The position numbers and the translations under genes are program-made. The notes beneath the pieces were generated by a model. It was not told where the DNA came from. It was given only the letters and a program-made list of their open reading frames with translations, and searched no databases. 64,000 nt of DNA from assembly GCF_018691265.1 (NCBI RefSeq), contig NW_024881322.1, positions 11,459,989 to 11,523,988 on the forward strand, in the 5' to 3' direction. Shown piece after piece: positions 63,111-64,000 of this stretch (the stretch's first letter is position 1; each line of letters starts with the position of its first letter). Source of the stretch: Tyto alba (lineage: Eukaryota > Chordata > Aves > Strigiformes > Tytonidae).

Positions 63111-63874
63111 CCATCCAACAGAAAGCCATCCTGCTAAGGAGCACATCAGGATAAATCAGATGCATGATAGATCTCTTCTCCGTTTCTCAGCTGTAGAGAT
63201 ATTTTCCATTAAATATACTTCACATCCTAGTCTTATTGTATTTGTATCTACGTGACTCAGCTGTTTTCACAGGAGCTCCTCCGATTTCTCTTGCTCTAAC
63301 AGTGCAGATCATTCCCTCTCCATAAAACTCTTCCATGCTGACTGTTTTCCTTCATGTGGAATTAAAGAACCAGTGCCTCTGCTGGAATTTTGCTTCAGTT
63401 CTTCCCCTTCACCACAGATAAAAAATTCAAGCCACTTTTGCAACCTAATAAAAAGGATAACCCAAAGGGGAATAGGCGAGAATAATAAAACAGTGAAAAT
63501 AGCTGGAGATTCAGATAGACAGTGACCGAATTACATTCCCCTAAGAAGTGGAGGTGAGGAGGAGGAGTTTGAGGCAGGCAGAGTGCACAGTGGCACACGT
63601 GATCTCCCATCGGAGCTATATTTTCCTTCTAGTTGGTGCTGACAGTTTGAGCCCTGGCAAAACAGATGTCCAGACCTCTCTTGTCGTCAGCTGCTTACCT
63701 TTTTAGGTTTGCTATATTACAAATTTTTAAATATACTGTTTGCAGACCACTTTAAGAGTTCTCTAGGACAGCAAAGCCTTAGGCATGTTCTACAGCCTAC
63801 AAAAGCTCCTCTCATCTTCTTTATACAGACTTTTTGTCTCTTGGGTTTTTTTGTGGGTTTTGGTTTTGTTAGGC
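63111..63874. other. Unique noncoding DNA, nothing recognised
   Basis: No exon, RNA gene or repeat was recognised. Confidence 0.5.
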
Positions 63875-63918
63875 TTTTTTTTTTTCTTTTTTTTTTCTTT
63901 TTTTTTTTTTTTTTTTTT
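63875..63918 (+). repeat. Long T-rich tract
   Basis: About 44 bases, all T except two single C residues, preceded by further T-rich sequence with scattered G. On the minus strand it is an A-rich tail, but no element body was recognised beyond it. Confidence 0.95.
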
Positions 63919-64000
63919 AAATTCTGATTCATCATTGCCTTCCCTGACTGGCTCACTTGCAAATTTCCATTAAAGCCCCCTGTGGGACCTCACTGCCAGA

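Noticed and set aside
1..64000. CRISPR arrays, bacterial operons, prophage or other prokaryotic systems
   Set aside because: No spaced direct repeats, no dense coding and no ribosome binding sites; the CR1 LINEs show the DNA is from a bird-like vertebrate.
1..64000. Endogenous retrovirus or LTR pairs
   Set aside because: I saw no paired long terminal repeats, primer binding site or gag/pol/env-like frames; the only reverse transcriptase present is of CR1 type.

Overview
This is nuclear DNA of a vertebrate, almost certainly a bird. It is fairly AT-rich, has no compact run of genes, and carries CR1-family LINE copies in both orientations, with old MIR/L2-type fossils. No primate- or rodent-type repeats (Alu, B1, L1) were recognised. 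The reverse-complemented CR1 3' ends (short AATCATAGAAT-like tails followed by GTTTGGGTTGG-like sequence) are typical of avian genomes. Species and chromosome cannot be told from the sequence.

No host protein-coding exon could be supported. The open frames are short, lack recognisable domains, or lie in CR1 or antisense to repeats. The longest (265 codons, minus strand, 44954-45751) runs antisense through an L2-type repeat and a poly-T tract and is rejected. The window is best read as intergenic or deep intronic DNA.

Layout: 1-4.5 kb is unique DNA with A-rich microsatellites. 4.55-5.2 kb is a GC-rich, 5'-truncated CR1 (minus). About 6.0-6.16 kb is a MIR-like SINE. 6.2-16.8 kb is mostly unique, with splice-like signals near 8.3-8.8 kb and a GC-rich block at 12.8-13.6 kb. 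16.8-17.7 kb is a badly decayed CR1/L3-type LINE (plus). 19.35 kb is a tiny CR1 tail; 23.3 kb is a MIR; 24.07-24.6 kb is a CR1 (minus). 27.9-28.7 kb is an ancient CR1 (plus) of the type common in turtles and crocodilians. A small CpG cluster lies at 31.0 kb and a larger one at 37.6-37.87 kb, the latter followed by an AT-rich stretch that looks like a conserved regulatory element. L2 3' ends lie at 38.3 and 44.9 kb and a CR1 3' end (plus) at 44.0 kb. A probable old CR1 (minus) lies near 52.5-53.0 kb and a TA/CA simple repeat at 53.8 kb. The main feature is a 3.8-kb, nearly full-length but inactivated CR1 (minus) at 59.3-63.1 kb with remnants of both ORFs.

I found no evidence of a new multi-gene system. 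The most useful leads are the two CpG clusters, the putative conserved noncoding stretches, a strong G-quadruplex motif at 38.86 kb, and ancient repeats that may have been kept for function. All repeat assignments come from memory of family consensus sequences, not from a database search.
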